Positions 10,342 through 20,246 of a stretch of 64,000 nucleotides of DNA are shown here, piece after piece (the stretch's first letter is position 1; each line of letters opens with the position of its first letter). Source of the stretch: Salinivirga cyanobacteriivorans (GTDB lineage: Bacteria > Bacteroidota > Bacteroidia > Bacteroidales > Salinivirgaceae). The stretch spans positions 2,909,501 to 2,973,500 of the forward strand of contig NZ_CP013118.1 of the NCBI RefSeq assembly GCF_001443605.1, read 5' to 3'. Below the pieces are notes generated by a model that worked only from the letters and a program-made list of their open reading frames with translations, had not been told where the DNA came from and did not search any database. A program made the translations under genes and the position numbers.

Positions 10342-10358
10342 TTAACTGATACAGTTAA
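10342..10358. promoter_or_regulatory. perfect 7-bp inverted repeat, possible operator
   Basis: TTAACTG and CAGTTAA flank a 3-nt centre, between the HIT gene and the 305-aa secreted protein gene. Helical spacing of the half-sites suits a dimeric repressor. No U-tract follows, so a terminator is unlikely. Confidence 0.3.
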
Positions 10359-10495
10359 TGCACTTATAAAGGAATTGTGCAAATTTTAGGCTCGTAAAGC
10401 GTGGAAAAATTCTTTTTTTGAATTGTTATATGCTTTTCAAGCTATATAAATCGCAAATATTTATTTTGTATTTAAATAAAGTAAAACTTAGGTCG

Positions 10496-11413
10496 ATGAA
10501 AAATATTTACCTGGTAGTTTTTATGGTTTTCCTCTTTTTTGGTGGTTATGGTCAGGGTATAAATACTGATTATTATAAATACGGTGCAAGTCCTTCTGAT
10601 CTACCTGATTTTTTGCTCCAATCAGTGGAAACAGAACCGCTTATTTTAGGGATTTCTGATCCTGATATGGATTCAACTAAAGCGGCTAAACAAGCTATAG
10701 AGAGGGCCAGGTCACTACTTTATTTATCTCAGAATGCACGGGTTCGGTCGTTGTTCGATTATTATATGGGAGAGGAATACTCCGGAAGTGGGGGCACTTT
10801 TCAGTCTTTCGTGCAATTGGCTGTTCACGACTCAGTTTTTCCAGAATATATTGTTCTTGACACTTTTTATACCCGATTTCAAGAGGCAATAGTACGTATA
10901 CGTCCCAGATCTGATGATTTGGAGTTTGGCTTTACAATTGGCAAATCTTATGATATTCGTATGGAAAAATTCCGGTTGGAATATGAGTGGGGAGGAGCCG
11001 CAGAATTTCAGGATCAAACAGAAATGGAAATACAATTTTTTGATAGTATAACTAGCTCTGATTTAATATCTGTGTATAAATATTCACATCAATTTGAAGT
11101 ATATAGCGCAGCAGATGGAGAGGAACGTTTTTTCCCCACTTTGCGATACAATTATGTACAACCCAATGCGGGGCAACAGCAATATTTCAAATATGGGTTG
11201 TGGGTACACATTATGGACAGGTTTATACAAGAAATTGCCAATGAATCTAAACGCATGCGTGAACTCGTTAAAAAAACCGGCGAAACCTATGAGTCTAGCA
11301 CAACCTTGAGCCAGGGTGTAACCTCTAACCTGGTAACATTCCAGATTAGAGATATAAACCTGGTTGATGGTGAGGTAGAAATCTCTCTTGAGGTTGAATT
11401 CCTCGAATATTAA
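10496..11413 (+). CDS. secreted protein of unknown function
   Basis: The product is 305 aa from ATG 10496. The upstream in-frame start at 10418 would bury the signal peptide (MKNIYLVVFMVFLFFGGYGQ). The mature protein is acidic and aromatic, contains no Cys or membrane segment, and has a helical stretch near residues 55-80 (KAAKQAIERARSLLYLSQ). A second helical part at 240-270 (DRFIQEIANESKRMRELVKK) follows. No family is recognised. It lies alone on the plus strand and converges with gltX, only 10 bp away. The long leader (10292-10495) suggests its own promoter. Confidence 0.75.
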   Translation: MKNIYLVVFMVFLFFGGYGQGINTDYYKYGASPSDLPDFLLQSVETEPLILGISDPDMDSTKAAKQAIERARSLLYLSQNARVRSLFDYYMGEEYSGSGGTFQSFVQLAVHDSVFPEYIVLDTFYTRFQEAIVRIRPRSDDLEFGFTIGKSYDIRMEKFRLEYEWGGAAEFQDQTEMEIQFFDSITSSDLISVYKYSHQFEVYSAADGEERFFPTLRYNYVQPNAGQQQYFKYGLWVHIMDRFIQEIANESKRMRELVKKTGETYESSTTLSQGVTSNLVTFQIRDINLVDGEVEISLEVEFLEY

Positions 11414-11423
11414 CTACAAAGCT

Positions 11424-12941
11424 TTAATTACTGAGCTTTTCTAGTGCCAATTCAATTCTTTCTAATGTTCGGTCTCTACCTATAATTTCTATAATCTTAA
11501 ATAGATCAGGGCCTTTGGCACCACCCACAATTGATAGCCTCAAACCATTCATAACCGCACCAAATCCTAACTCGTTTTGATTGATGTAATCAGAAACTTT
11601 TTGTTTGAGGTCACCGGCATGCCAATTATCTGCTTCAGCCAATATCTCTTTAATATTTGCAATGGCTTCTGGTACTTTGTTCTTCCATCTTTTTTTAACA
11701 ACCTTGGGATCATAAAATTCAGGATTTTGAAAAAAGAAATATGTTTGTTCCCATAATTCATGCACAAAGTTTACACGTTCTCGGACCATGGCCACAATTT
11801 CTGTCAGCATATTAAAATCACAACTTATCCTTTTTTCGTCTAAGATTTTCGAAAAAGCTTTTGTTATTTCTTCAACTGGTTTACTTTGTAAGTACTGATG
11901 ATTAAACCATTTTGCTTTTTCAGGATCGAAGCGTGCCCCGGCTTTTTGAACTTTATTCAAATCAAAAAGCTCTATTAACTCCGTCTTGCTTAATATCTCC
12001 TGCTCTGTGCCGGGGTTCCATCCCAATAAGGCCAACATATTGATAAATGCTTCATGAAAATATCCATCTTCACGATATCCTGCTGCAACGCCGCCTTCTT
12101 TATCCTGCCACTTTAGTGGAAACACTGGAAAGCCCATTTTTTCACCATCACGTTTACTAAGTTTACCTTTACCCGTTGGTTTTAGTAATAGGGGGAGGTG
12201 GGCAAACTTCGGTTGATTCGCTTGCCAGTCAAGCGCCTCGTAAAGTAAATAATGAAGTGCCAGTGAAGGCAGCCATTCTTCTCCACGAATCACATGGCTG
12301 ATTTCCATTAAATGATCATCTACTATGTTAGCCAGGTGATAAGTAGGTAAACCGTCAGATTTAAACAATACTTTGTCATCCAGGGTATTGGTGTTCACTT
12401 TCATACTTCCCCTTACAATATCATGCATCTCCACAATACGGCCTTCAGGCATCTTAAATCTTATAACATATGGCTCGCCGTTTTCTATTTTTTCCTTAAC
12501 AATATCTTTTGACAATGTAAGGGAATTGGTCATTTTTTTTCGCTCTTCCTGGTTGTATGTGAAAGTCTTACCCTCAGATTCATAGGTGTTTCTTCTTTCT
12601 GCTATTGCCTCCGGGGTATCAAATGCATAGTAAGCCATTCCATTATTTATGAGCTGTTCTGCATATTCACGGTAAATCTTTTTACGCTCTGATTGTTTGT
12701 AGGGGCCTTTTGCTCCGCCTTTTGTATAACCTTCATCAATCTCAATGCCGCACCATTCGAGGGATTCAACAATGTAGTCCTCTGCACCTTCTACGTAGCG
12801 GCTTTGGTCGGTGTCCTCTATTCTTAAGATAAAGGTACCATTATGTTTTTTCGCAAATAAATAATTGAATAATGCTGTTCTTACTCCTCCAATATGTAAT
12901 GGTCCTGTTGGACTTGGGGCAAATCTTACACGTACAGTCAT
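11424..12941 (-). CDS. gltX: glutamate-tRNA ligase
   Basis: The product is a 505-aa class I aminoacyl-tRNA synthetase charging tRNA-Glu. The HIGH signature is present as PSPTGPLHIGG at residues 9-19 and the KMSKS loop as KLSKRDG near residue 260. FILRIEDTDQSR is the typical glutamate-specific segment. The anticodon-binding C-terminal domain follows and length is normal. The gene lies 13 bp downstream of the PBP1A gene on the same strand and is likely co-transcribed with it. Confidence 0.98.
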   Translation of the reverse strand: MTVRVRFAPSPTGPLHIGGVRTALFNYLFAKKHNGTFILRIEDTDQSRYVEGAEDYIVESLEWCGIEIDEGYTKGGAKGPYKQSERKKIYREYAEQLINNGMAYYAFDTPEAIAERRNTYESEGKTFTYNQEERKKMTNSLTLSKDIVKEKIENGEPYVIRFKMPEGRIVEMHDIVRGSMKVNTNTLDDKVLFKSDGLPTYHLANIVDDHLMEISHVIRGEEWLPSLALHYLLYEALDWQANQPKFAHLPLLLKPTGKGKLSKRDGEKMGFPVFPLKWQDKEGGVAAGYREDGYFHEAFINMLALLGWNPGTEQEILSKTELIELFDLNKVQKAGARFDPEKAKWFNHQYLQSKPVEEITKAFSKILDEKRISCDFNMLTEIVAMVRERVNFVHELWEQTYFFFQNPEFYDPKVVKKRWKNKVPEAIANIKEILAEADNWHAGDLKQKVSDYINQNELGFGAVMNGLRLSIVGGAKGPDLFKIIEIIGRDRTLERIELALEKLSN

Positions 12942-12954
12942 AAAATGATTTTTT

Positions 12955-15324
12955 TTAATTGAAAAACTCTTCGTTTAATGTCTCTTTATCTATTGTGGTT
13001 TCACCATCTTTTTCTCCGCAATCAAGGTCCATATAGAAATTTTCTGGAACAGCGAACGTATCTTTTGGTGAAATATGTAATTCCTCATCAGCAAACACTT
13101 TTTGCATAAATAGTCCATATACAGGCAGTGCCATGTTAGCTCCCTGGCCGAGTGATATGCCATCGAAATGAATTGACCGTTCTTCACCACCTGTCCAAAC
13201 ACCGGCAACCAATTCCGGAACTACACCCATGAACCATCCATCAGACTGGTTGTTTGTTGTACCCGTTTTACCTGCAATTTCTCCTTCAAGTTCATATTTG
13301 TATCTGAGCCGGATACTTGTACCCTCATTTACTACATTTTGAAGCAGATTAAGCATTAAATATGCTGCATTTTCAGATATGGCTTCGTTTTTTCGTGCTT
13401 TGAAACTTGCAAGTTCATTTCCGTTCTTATCTTCTATGTGCGTTACGAATAAGGGTGTTGTGTGTATACCTTTATTGGCATATGTGGTATAAGCACTTAC
13501 CATTTCGTAAAGACTAAGATCTGCCGAGCCCAGTGCAATTGATGGAACTTCAGGAATATGGCTTTTTACACCCATCAAGCGTGTGATGTCAATTACCGCC
13601 TTGGGTTTAAATTGCTGAATTAACCAGGCCGAGAGATTGTTGATAGAATGAGCAAGGCCAGTTTTCAATGTAATATTTTTCCTTTTGAACCGATCTGGCC
13701 CTACACTTTCAGGGGTCCATGTTTCGCCTGTCGGAAGAGTAATAGTTACCGGAACATTAGGAACCCTGTAACAGGGCGAATAACCCTCTTGCATAGCCAG
13801 GGTGTATAAGAAAGGCTTAAAGGTTGATCCCACCTGCCTTCTTCCGCCTGTAACGTGATCAAATTTGAAGTGTTTGAAATTAATCCCACCTACATATGCT
13901 TTTACATGTCCATCGTGCGGATCAACTGCCATAAAGCCACTGTGGAGGTAATATTTATAATAAAGTATAGAATCCCAGGGTGTCATTGTGGTGTCAATTT
14001 CGCCATCGTAGCTGAATACCGACATTTCAACGGGTTTGTTGAAAGCTGCTTTAATCTCTTTTTCTGATTTTCCGCGGCTTTTCATGTTCCAGTATCTGGC
14101 ACTTCGGCGCATTGAGTTTTTCATGATCTGATCAATTTGCTCCTGCTCCAGGTCTTTGCTAAACGGCCCTTTTTGGTTATACTTTTTTTCTTCGAAAAAT
14201 GCTTTTTGCAAATCCTGACTTAAATGTTCCCGCATTGATGCCTCTGCATATTTTTGCATGCGTGAATCAATAGTTGTGTATATTTTTAAGCCGTCTTTAT
14301 ACAAATTGTAAGGTTCTCCATCGGGTTTAAAATTTTTGTTACACCAACCATACACCGGATCATCTACCCATTTGGCTGAATCTTTTGAGAAATTATCCTC
14401 ATTGGTATATTCCTCTTCAAAGGGATTTGGTTTGTTGAGCTTCAGACGTAAGTATTCGCGTAAATAAGTTGCCAAACCAACATTATGATCCTGCACTTTA
14501 AATTCCAGCTCTACCGGCTTTTGAGAGAGTGTGTCATAGGTTGCCGGTGAAATAAACTCATATTTACGCATTTGGTTTAGTACAATGTTACGACGATGCT
14601 TTGCACGATCGGGATGCCTTACCGGGCTATAGTAAGATGGCGCTTTAAGCACGCCTACCAGAGTTGCAGCTTCGTTTAAAGCAAGCTTTTTAGGGGTTGT
14701 GTTGAAAAAGGTTTTTGCGGCTGATTTAATGCCGTATGAATGGTATCCAAAATATACCGTATTGAGGTACATCACAAGAATTTCTTCTTTGGTGTAGTTT
14801 CTTTCAAGTTTAACCGCGGTTACCCATTCTTTAAACTTGGTAAGTGTAAGGTTAGCATAATACGAAAACTTTGACCCATAGGAAGTGGTGTCCCTGGGGA
14901 AAAGGTTTTTAGCCAATTGCTGAGTGATTGTGCTGCCTCCACCTTTGTGCGAACCCGTCATCACACCGTACAAAACGCGCATTAATGCAATACCATCAAT
15001 ACCTGCATGTCGCTCAAAACGGTAATCTTCCGTTGCTATAAGGGCATTTACCATATTGGGCGACAAATCATCAAAATTAATATATGTTCTGTTCTGGTAG
15101 TAATAGTTACCCATTGCAACCTTATCAGCAGAATATACCTGCGACGCAATATTGTTCTCCGGGTTTTCAAGGTCCTCAAATGTGGGCATAAAACCCATTT
15201 TACCTGTGGCTATCAAAGTAAAAAAAATGATAAAACCCACAATTGGCACTATAATAATGGACCAGAAAATGATAATGTATTTCTTGAAATTGGGTTTTGA
15301 TTCGGGTTGATGCTCTTGTGTCAT
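12955..15324 (-). CDS. penicillin-binding protein 1A (GT51 transglycosylase + transpeptidase)
   Basis: The product is 789 aa, started at ATG 15324 rather than TTG 15333. It is a bifunctional peptidoglycan synthase anchored by one membrane segment at about residues 18-42. The glycosyltransferase domain shows TEDYRFERHAGID (catalytic Glu), GGSTITQQLAKNLF and MYLNTVYFG. The transpeptidase domain carries the SxxK serine motif (GSTFKPF, near residue 500), S-I-N and KTGTTN near residue 687. It acts in the periplasm in cell-wall elongation. It is first in an operon with gltX. A -7-like box on the minus strand lies at 15421-15428. Confidence 0.96.
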   Translation of the reverse strand: MTQEHQPESKPNFKKYIIIFWSIIIVPIVGFIIFFTLIATGKMGFMPTFEDLENPENNIASQVYSADKVAMGNYYYQNRTYINFDDLSPNMVNALIATEDYRFERHAGIDGIALMRVLYGVMTGSHKGGGSTITQQLAKNLFPRDTTSYGSKFSYYANLTLTKFKEWVTAVKLERNYTKEEILVMYLNTVYFGYHSYGIKSAAKTFFNTTPKKLALNEAATLVGVLKAPSYYSPVRHPDRAKHRRNIVLNQMRKYEFISPATYDTLSQKPVELEFKVQDHNVGLATYLREYLRLKLNKPNPFEEEYTNEDNFSKDSAKWVDDPVYGWCNKNFKPDGEPYNLYKDGLKIYTTIDSRMQKYAEASMREHLSQDLQKAFFEEKKYNQKGPFSKDLEQEQIDQIMKNSMRRSARYWNMKSRGKSEKEIKAAFNKPVEMSVFSYDGEIDTTMTPWDSILYYKYYLHSGFMAVDPHDGHVKAYVGGINFKHFKFDHVTGGRRQVGSTFKPFLYTLAMQEGYSPCYRVPNVPVTITLPTGETWTPESVGPDRFKRKNITLKTGLAHSINNLSAWLIQQFKPKAVIDITRLMGVKSHIPEVPSIALGSADLSLYEMVSAYTTYANKGIHTTPLFVTHIEDKNGNELASFKARKNEAISENAAYLMLNLLQNVVNEGTSIRLRYKYELEGEIAGKTGTTNNQSDGWFMGVVPELVAGVWTGGEERSIHFDGISLGQGANMALPVYGLFMQKVFADEELHISPKDTFAVPENFYMDLDCGEKDGETTIDKETLNEEFFN

Positions 15325-15420
15325 ATTACTCAATTTTGGCTAAATATTCAACTAAACACTTAAGAAAAGTGTTAGCTGTCAGATTAAGAATATAATTGGT
15401 TTTTTTAATCATTGATAATG

Positions 15421-15428
15421 CAAAAATA
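15421..15428 (-). promoter_or_regulatory. candidate -7 box of the PBP1A-gltX operon
   Basis: The minus strand reads TATTTTTG, an exact match to the Bacteroidota -7 consensus TAnnTTTG, about 97 bp upstream of the PBP1A start. No good -33 TTTG is seen, so support is moderate. Confidence 0.4.
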
Positions 15429-15542
15429 AGTCTAAAAAGTAATATCTGACTATAATGAAATGAAAAAATCAATGTTTATAGCCCTTTTACCACTATCTAT
15501 GGGCAATCTAAACAGCTTATAAAAGTGTAAAAAAAAATAAAA

Positions 15543-15575
15543 TTTGATAAGACTAATTGTTTTCTGTTATTTTTG
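15543..15575 (+). promoter_or_regulatory. Bacteroidota-type promoter of topA
   Basis: A -33 box TTTG (15543-15546) and a -7 box TATTTTTG (15568-15575) are separated by 21 nt. This matches the phylum's sigma-ABfr consensus. Transcription would begin near 15582, leaving a short leader to topA at 15610. Confidence 0.65.
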
Positions 15576-15609
15576 TGCCCTGAATTGATAACGTAATTTG
15601 GCTTAATAT

Positions 15610-17925
15610 ATGATTAAAAACCTGGTAATTGTCGAGTCACCGGCTAAAGCAAAAACAATAGAGAAGTTTCTTGGAAAGGACTTCACTGTAAAAAGTAGTT
15701 ATGGTCATATCCGTGATCTGGCTAAAAAAGATCTGGGTATAGATAAAGACAAAGGTTATAAACCAAAATATCTGCAATCACCCGATAAGAAGAATGTGAT
15801 TAAAGAGCTCAGAGACGCAAGCAAAGAGGCCGAGATGGTATGGCTTGCTTCCGATGAAGATCGGGAAGGAGAAGCAATTGCATGGCATCTGTTTGAAGTT
15901 TTAAAGCTCGATAAAGAAAAAACACGCCGTATTGTTTTTCATGAGATTACACCTAAAGCAATAAAAAATGCCATCGAAAACCCACGGGAAATTGACTATA
16001 ATTTAGTCAATGCTCAACAAGCTCGTCGTGTTTTAGATAGGCTGGTTGGATTTGAGCTCTCGCCATTACTTTGGAAAAAAGTTAAACCCTCTCTATCAGC
16101 AGGGCGGGTTCAGTCTGTTGCAGTTAGGTTATTGGTTGAACGTGAACGAGAAATTATTGCATTTAAGCCTGATTACGCCTACAAAGTTCAAGCAAATTTT
16201 TCTGATAAACAGCGTAAATATAAGCTTAATGCAGAGCTGAATAAGCGGCTGCCTAATCATGATGATGTAAAAGACTTTTTTGATAAAATTAAGTCGCAGC
16301 AATTTCAGGTTTCAAGTGTGCAAAAGAAACCAGCGCAAAAGTCCCCGGCTGCACCATTCACAACATCTACACTTCAACAGGAAGCTGCAAGAAAGTTCGG
16401 CTTTTCTGTTTCACAAACAATGACACTTGCCCAGCGACTTTATGAAGCCGGTCATATTACCTATATGAGGACCGACTCAGTTAACCTCTCAAATGATGCC
16501 ATTGCTGCAGCAGCAGAACAAATTAACCAGCTCTATGGCGAAAAATATCAGAAGACAAGAAAATATGCCACCAAATCAAAAGGAGCTCAGGAAGCTCACG
16601 AAGCCATCAGGCCAACATACCTGCAAAAGCAGGAAATTGAGGCAGGATCTGGTGAGCAAAGACTCTATTCATTGATCTGGAAAAGAACTGTCGCTTCGCA
16701 AATGTCGAATGCAAAACTTGAGAAAACCACAATAAATATTCCGGTAGAACACATTAATTCCTATAAATTCGTTGCACAGGGTGAGGTGCTCCTATTTGAC
16801 GGTTTTTTAAAAGTTTACATGGAATCACGCGATGATGAGGAGCAACAGGAAGATAAAGGTTTGCTTCCTCCGGTAAAAGAGCAGGAAAGCCTGGATTTAA
16901 TGCATGCACGAGCTCAACAGCGCTATTCATCGCAACCGCCCCGATATACAGAGGCGAGTTTAGTCAAAAAACTTGAGGAGCTTGGCATTGGAAGACCATC
17001 GACATATGCACCCACAATTTCAACAATACAGAAGCGAAATTATGTAGTCAAGGAAGATAGGCCCGGGAAAGAACGAACAATCAACGAAATTGAACTTAAA
17101 GACCAAAAAGTTACCTCGCAGAAAAAGCAGGAAACATATGGTAGCGAGAAAGGTAAGCTGTTTCCAACCGATGTTGGTATGGTTGTGAACGACTACCTTA
17201 TGGAGTATTTCGACAATGTGATGGACTATAGTTTTACTGCACAGGTTGAAAAAGAATTTGATAGTATTGCAGAAGGTAATCGTAAATGGAGTGCGATGAT
17301 AGATGAGTTTTATAAACCATTTCATCATAAAGTAGAGTATGCCGAAGAAAATTCCGAGCGCAAAGCAGGTGAACGAATTTTAGGAGAAGATCCTAAATCC
17401 GGAAAACCCGTAATGGTTAGAATTGGTAAATATGGTCCAATGGCACAAATCGGTACTGTAGATGACGAGGAAAAGCCTCAATTCGCATCACTTCGAAGCA
17501 ATCAACATTTAGAGACCATAACTCTTGAAGAGGCGCTCGATTTATTTAAACTCCCCCGAAATCTTGGTGAACTTGAAGGTAAGACAGTTACCGTTTCTGT
17601 AGGCCGTTTTGGCCCATATGTGCGTCACGATGGCCTTTTTGCCAGTCTCAAAAAAGAGGATGACCCCTATACAATTGAATTCGACAGAGCAGTCGAGCTC
17701 ATCAAAGATAAGCGAGAAGCTGATGCAAAAAAACTTATCAAATCATTTGATGAAAAAGAAAAAATAAAAGTTCAGAACGGGAAATACGGACCTTATATCA
17801 CACATAAACGAAAAAACTATCGTATACCAAAGTCTGTAGATCCTGAGAAGCTTACATATGAGGATTGTTTGGAAATAATTGATAAGGGCAAAAATAAAAA
17901 GACAAAGAAAACGAAGAAAAAATAG
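15610..17925 (+). CDS. topA: DNA topoisomerase I
   Basis: The product is a 771-aa type IA topoisomerase that relaxes negative supercoils. The N-terminal Toprim domain starts NLVIVESPAKAKTIEKFLG and carries the acidic metal site in LASDEDREGEAIAWHL. The catalytic tyrosine is Y285 in ITYMRTDS. Instead of zinc ribbons, the C-terminus has topoisomerase C-terminal repeats (KYGPMAQIG, RFGPYVRHDG, KYGPYITHKRKN) and a Lys-rich tail, as is usual in this phylum. It is followed after 37 bp by the arginase-fold gene and then the T9SS operon. Confidence 0.97.
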   Translation: MIKNLVIVESPAKAKTIEKFLGKDFTVKSSYGHIRDLAKKDLGIDKDKGYKPKYLQSPDKKNVIKELRDASKEAEMVWLASDEDREGEAIAWHLFEVLKLDKEKTRRIVFHEITPKAIKNAIENPREIDYNLVNAQQARRVLDRLVGFELSPLLWKKVKPSLSAGRVQSVAVRLLVEREREIIAFKPDYAYKVQANFSDKQRKYKLNAELNKRLPNHDDVKDFFDKIKSQQFQVSSVQKKPAQKSPAAPFTTSTLQQEAARKFGFSVSQTMTLAQRLYEAGHITYMRTDSVNLSNDAIAAAAEQINQLYGEKYQKTRKYATKSKGAQEAHEAIRPTYLQKQEIEAGSGEQRLYSLIWKRTVASQMSNAKLEKTTINIPVEHINSYKFVAQGEVLLFDGFLKVYMESRDDEEQQEDKGLLPPVKEQESLDLMHARAQQRYSSQPPRYTEASLVKKLEELGIGRPSTYAPTISTIQKRNYVVKEDRPGKERTINEIELKDQKVTSQKKQETYGSEKGKLFPTDVGMVVNDYLMEYFDNVMDYSFTAQVEKEFDSIAEGNRKWSAMIDEFYKPFHHKVEYAEENSERKAGERILGEDPKSGKPVMVRIGKYGPMAQIGTVDDEEKPQFASLRSNQHLETITLEEALDLFKLPRNLGELEGKTVTVSVGRFGPYVRHDGLFASLKKEDDPYTIEFDRAVELIKDKREADAKKLIKSFDEKEKIKVQNGKYGPYITHKRKNYRIPKSVDPEKLTYEDCLEIIDKGKNKKTKKTKKK

Positions 17926-17962
17926 TGTTTTCTGCAAATTCCATTATTGAAATAAACATCAG

Positions 17963-19003
17963 ATGCAATTACATGAATTCATCAAACCCGCTGTAGCCAG
18001 TGGAAACTATAAGAAAAACCAACTGGGAAGCAGGATTAAACAATGGAATAGGAAAGCACTTCCTGAAAATGCAATAGTCATATTGGGAGTCAGTAATTAT
18101 GAAGGGCAGACCAATAATTTGGATGTAATTAGATCTGAATTACACACACTTTTCGCAAACGGAAACAATAGAGAGATAATAGATCTTGGTAATATCATTT
18201 CACTTAATGAACAAGATCAGAGTGATGTGATAGCTTTCTTGCTAAATGAAAACCAAAAAACTAATTCTTTGCTCATTATTTTAACAGAGGAGCAACAGTA
18301 CCTTTCTTCCTACTACAGGCACTCAATAAGCAAAGATTTATTAATAATTTCAGAGAAATTAATTACCAATTCAAAGGAAGAACAGCTATTAAAAAAGAAA
18401 AACAGTAACTTATATTATTTGGGGGTGCAATCCTATTATTTAGACCCTGAACTCTGCAAAAAAGGCCGACCTGTAGTTTGTCGACTGGGGCAAATAAGAG
18501 ATGGTCTTTATGATACTGAACCTTATTTTCGTATGGTTACCGCAGCAGAAATTGACCTGAATGCAGTCAGGTTCAGTGATTTTCCTCAAGGTGAAAATCC
18601 AAATCCCAATGGTCTGTATGCAGAGGAGCTATGTCAACTGGCATGGTTTGCAGGCAATAGTGAAACCTTAAATTGTGTGGTTTTAAATGGATACACTCAT
18701 GAACTTAGCGCATCTGAGACGAGTTTAAGACTTGTTGCTCAGGCTATTTGGCATATACTTAGCGGTGCTGAGAGTCGTCAGGATTATTTGCCAACCAAAA
18801 ATCCTGAAAAATTTAAAGAGATTCACCTTCAAAACACCAAAATTCCCGAACAAATAATTGTTTATAAAAGCAAATTAAACGGAAAACACTGGTTGAAATT
18901 CGGGAAAGATGACAAAATTATTCCATGCACATCCAAAGATATGGACGAACTTCTACAAAATAACATTAATGATCGCATATGGAGCTTAATGGGTTTATTG
19001 TAA
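17963..19003 (+). CDS. arginase/formimidoylglutamase-fold protein, probably lacking the metal site
   Basis: The product is 346 aa and resembles the ureohydrolase (arginase/agmatinase/formimidoylglutamase) family annotated next to topA and gldK in other Bacteroidota. The metal-ligand motifs appear lost. Where the family has G-G-G-H-D/E this protein has LIILTEEQQY (near residue 110), and the S-x-D-x-D motif is AAEIDLNAVRFSDFP near residue 193. The spacing of strands and the AIWHILSGAESRQDYLP segment agree with the fold. I therefore infer a non-catalytic or altered protein. Its constant position beside T9SS genes hints at a structural or regulatory role, but that is speculation. Confidence 0.65.
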   Translation: MQLHEFIKPAVASGNYKKNQLGSRIKQWNRKALPENAIVILGVSNYEGQTNNLDVIRSELHTLFANGNNREIIDLGNIISLNEQDQSDVIAFLLNENQKTNSLLIILTEEQQYLSSYYRHSISKDLLIISEKLITNSKEEQLLKKKNSNLYYLGVQSYYLDPELCKKGRPVVCRLGQIRDGLYDTEPYFRMVTAAEIDLNAVRFSDFPQGENPNPNGLYAEELCQLAWFAGNSETLNCVVLNGYTHELSASETSLRLVAQAIWHILSGAESRQDYLPTKNPEKFKEIHLQNTKIPEQIIVYKSKLNGKHWLKFGKDDKIIPCTSKDMDELLQNNINDRIWSLMGLL

Positions 19004-19299
19004 GCTGATTTTATGGTTTTTAAATTAGACCTGTTTTGCTTTTATGTAAGGTTTGTTTGATGTTTCGGAAAGGTTTATTATATTTACTAATCAAACAATT
19101 AAAATTATTTTACCCGGTTTTTATAAAAAATTATAGCATAATAAAACAAGTTGAGATTTATTACGTAAATCTTTTCATGCTTAAACAATGCAAAAACTTA
19201 AGATTTAAAAAAGTATTTAATTTGTTTGGTTTAATGATTTTTATTTATTTTACCTCTTTAAAGGCTCATGGAAAAGCCTGAGATTAGATAAATAAAAGA
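19004..19299 (+). other. AT-rich gap before the T9SS operon
   Basis: About 296 bp of very AT-rich sequence. An 81-codon open frame (19036-19281, TTG start) is Lys/Leu/Phe/Ile-rich with no family resemblance and is probably not a gene. The gap most likely carries the porP-gldKLMN promoter, but I cannot point to an exact -7/-33 pair. Confidence 0.4.
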
Positions 19300-20229
19300 A
19301 TGAGAATAATTTTTGTCTTAATAATTTTAACTATATCCACTTGGTCAATGGCACAAACCATACCACATGCGACATTATTTCAGTACAATCACATGATGGT
19401 TAATCCCGGGTATTCAGGCATGAATGATGGGATTACGGTCAATACTGTTGTAAGAAATCAATGGATGGGATGGGAAGGTGCTCCAAATACTCAGAATTTT
19501 AATGTGCACATGCCATTTAAGCTTTTTGGTGCTGAACACGGAGCCGGATTAACCCTTATGAACGACGAAGCCGGATTTGAAAATAACATTGCCATTGGGC
19601 TGAATTATGCCTACCGACGCGATATTGCTGAAGGTACAATGGGTATTGGTGTTGGTTTTGGTTTTTATAACCAATCCCTTAGTGGCACATTCGATCCGAT
19701 TGAGGAAGGAGATGGACTAATTCCGCAAGGTGAAGATGAGGCACTTTTTTTTGACCTAAATATTGGAGGTTTTTATAAGACAGACAAGCTATATTTTGGT
19801 TTTTCAGTTAATCATTTAACAGCACCGGAAGTAAAATATAAAAACAGTACCGGGGGAAGTTATCCTTATTACCAAAGAGCAGCATTTTTAACCGCCGGAT
19901 ACCGTTATCAACTAAGTAATCCACTATTTGAGTTAGAACCCAATATAATGGTTTATACTACAGGCTCTTCAACGCAGGCAGCATTTAATGCAATAATGCA
20001 TTATAAAAGCCGTTTTTGGGGAGGAGTTGGATACAGGGTTATAGATGCTGCATCAGTTATGGCTGGTGCCGAAATAATTGAGGGTTTAAATATAGGTTTA
20101 GCCTATGATATACCCACATCGCAGGTAATTAATGCCACAGCAGGTTCGTTTGAATTTACTGTGCAATATATTTTTAAGGTCGATCTTGAAAAGGATGACC
20201 GGATTTATAGAAGTGTTAGATTTTTGTAA
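19300..20229 (+). CDS. porP: PorP/SprF-family T9SS outer-membrane protein
   Basis: The product is 309 aa with a signal peptide (MRIIFVLIILTISTWSMAQ). The family hallmark follows: FQYNHMMVNPGYSGMNDGI, then RNQWMGWEGAPNTQNFNVH. The rest is beta-barrel sequence with a repeated GVGFGFYNQ/GFSVNHLTAPE pattern. PorP-type proteins are needed for T9SS secretion or, as SprF, for export of a specific partner. Position directly upstream of gldK copies the porP-porK-porL-porM-porN order of Porphyromonas, so I prefer PorP over SprF. Confidence 0.93.
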   Translation: MRIIFVLIILTISTWSMAQTIPHATLFQYNHMMVNPGYSGMNDGITVNTVVRNQWMGWEGAPNTQNFNVHMPFKLFGAEHGAGLTLMNDEAGFENNIAIGLNYAYRRDIAEGTMGIGVGFGFYNQSLSGTFDPIEEGDGLIPQGEDEALFFDLNIGGFYKTDKLYFGFSVNHLTAPEVKYKNSTGGSYPYYQRAAFLTAGYRYQLSNPLFELEPNIMVYTTGSSTQAAFNAIMHYKSRFWGGVGYRVIDAASVMAGAEIIEGLNIGLAYDIPTSQVINATAGSFEFTVQYIFKVDLEKDDRIYRSVRFL

Positions 20230-20246
20230 ATTAATGATATCTAAAT

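Noticed and set aside
19036-19281. 81-codon open frame before porP
   Set aside because: It has a TTG start, extreme Lys/Phe/Leu/Ile bias as expected of AT-rich non-coding DNA, and no family resemblance.
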